The notes below the pieces were generated by a model. The model was not told where the DNA came from, did no database searches, and saw only the letters and a list, made by a program, of their open reading frames with translations. A DNA stretch of 64,000 nucleotides, taken from positions 29,762,930 to 29,826,929 of the forward strand of contig CM040439.1 of NCBI GenBank assembly GCA_022702705.1. Reading direction: 5' to 3'. Source of the DNA: Papilionanthe hookeriana x Papilionanthe teres. Taxonomy: Eukaryota > Streptophyta > Magnoliopsida > Asparagales > Orchidaceae. A program made the position numbers and the translations under genes. Of the stretch, positions 63,490 to 64,000 are shown piece by piece (position 1 is the stretch's first letter; each line of letters opens with the position of its first letter).

Positions 63490-64000
63490 GCTCAACAAGC
63501 ACCCGCGCCAGTCTCTCGGGATTGAGGGAGCTTCGACTTCATCCCTCGAAACATCTGCATCTTCATAATAAAAGGTCAAATCCGCAACATTGAACGTGGC
63601 TAAAACATTATAGTCTCTTGGCAGCTCGATCTATTAAGCATTATCATTCAGCTTTCGAAATATTCTAAAAGATCCATCTGCTATGGGTTCTGAATGCTCC
63701 TATGGGAAATCTCGCTTTCTTCAGCCTGATCCACACTAGATCTTCTTTAAAGATCGCATTTTCCTTGTCTTGTTCGCTTGTGCCTGATACTTGTGATTTT
63801 GCTTGATGATCTCTTTTCTTACCTCCTTGTGAAGTTATTGAATCTCTTACACCCATTCGTCTGCATCCTCACTAATCTCTGACATAGACAAGAGTGGTAC
63901 TAATTCCAGTGGAGTTGGTGGGTTGTGCCCATACCCGATCTCAAACAAGGGGCGACCCGTAGTTTGGCTCACAAATATGTTGTACGTATACTCAGCCAGA
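63490..64000 (-). pseudogene. Ty3/gypsy integrase C-terminal region
   Basis: From the right edge on the minus strand: LAEYTYNIFVSQTTGRPLFE then IGYGHNPPTPLELVPL, later EVRKEIIKQNHKYQAQANKT RK, and at the end LPRDYNVLATFNVADLTFYY. These match the post-DDE and chromodomain-adjacent part of plant Ty3/gypsy integrases. At least six in-frame stops or shifts, so dead. The element continues past 64000. Confidence 0.85.

Noticed and set aside
1..64000. CRISPR array, tRNA or rRNA genes, bacterial operon
   Set aside because: The repeats present lack regular spacer structure, no cloverleaf or rRNA signature was seen, and gene structure is eukaryotic.

Overview
The window is nuclear DNA from a flowering-plant-like genome. 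It has AT-rich background, spliced genes with GT-AG introns, copia and Ty3/gypsy LTR retrotransposons, RTE-type LINEs with (TTG)n tails, a tRNA-derived SINE and several MITE-like elements. No bacterial operons, rRNA or tRNA genes or CRISPR arrays were seen. The species cannot be fixed from the sequence; very long introns fit a plant with a TE-rich genome.

The only convincing host gene lies on the minus strand. Ten exons between 62251 and 4732 encode about 400 residues of a chloroplast-type polynucleotide phosphorylase (PNPase): the end of the helical linker domain, an acidic insert, and nearly all of the second RNase PH core with its catalytic residues. All nine introns in the window are GT-AG and the reading frame runs unbroken across all ten exons. 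The 5' exons (transit peptide and first core) must lie beyond the right edge. The KH and S1 exons were not found in positions 1-4731, so they are either beyond the left edge or lost. Four introns are very long (about 11.2, 9.1, 14.1 and 20.0 kb) and most of the window is their transposon filling.

Layout from left to right: 1-4731, minisatellites and unassigned DNA with one exon-like segment on the plus strand. 4732-5942, four PNPase exons. 5943-25904, the largest intron, holding a copia element nested in a LINE, which also carries a second LINE and a MITE; a pair of LTR-like repeats around minisatellites; a hAT-like element carrying a piece that looks like a captured NOI/RIN4-type exon; and further MITEs. 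25998-40071, a MITE, a Ty3/gypsy gag-protease remnant, tandem LTR-like repeats and a complete copia element with target-site duplication but almost no gag. 40186-49287, a nearly complete RTE LINE with a perfect 12-bp target-site duplication and a degenerate copia. 49363-60552, a tandem duplication, microsatellites, a LINE, a SINE and a second copy of the composite LINE in opposite orientation. 60553-62251, three PNPase exons. 62760-64000, the 3' part of a Ty3/gypsy element entering from the right edge.

Except for PNPase, every recognised coding stretch is a transposon gene or fragment carrying stops, frameshifts or truncation. No new multi-gene system is evident. The most noteworthy items are the extreme intron growth in an apparently intact organelle RNA-processing gene, the captured host exon, the duplicated composite LINE, the CG-rich leaders of both copia elements, and the LTR-like element with a minisatellite interior.
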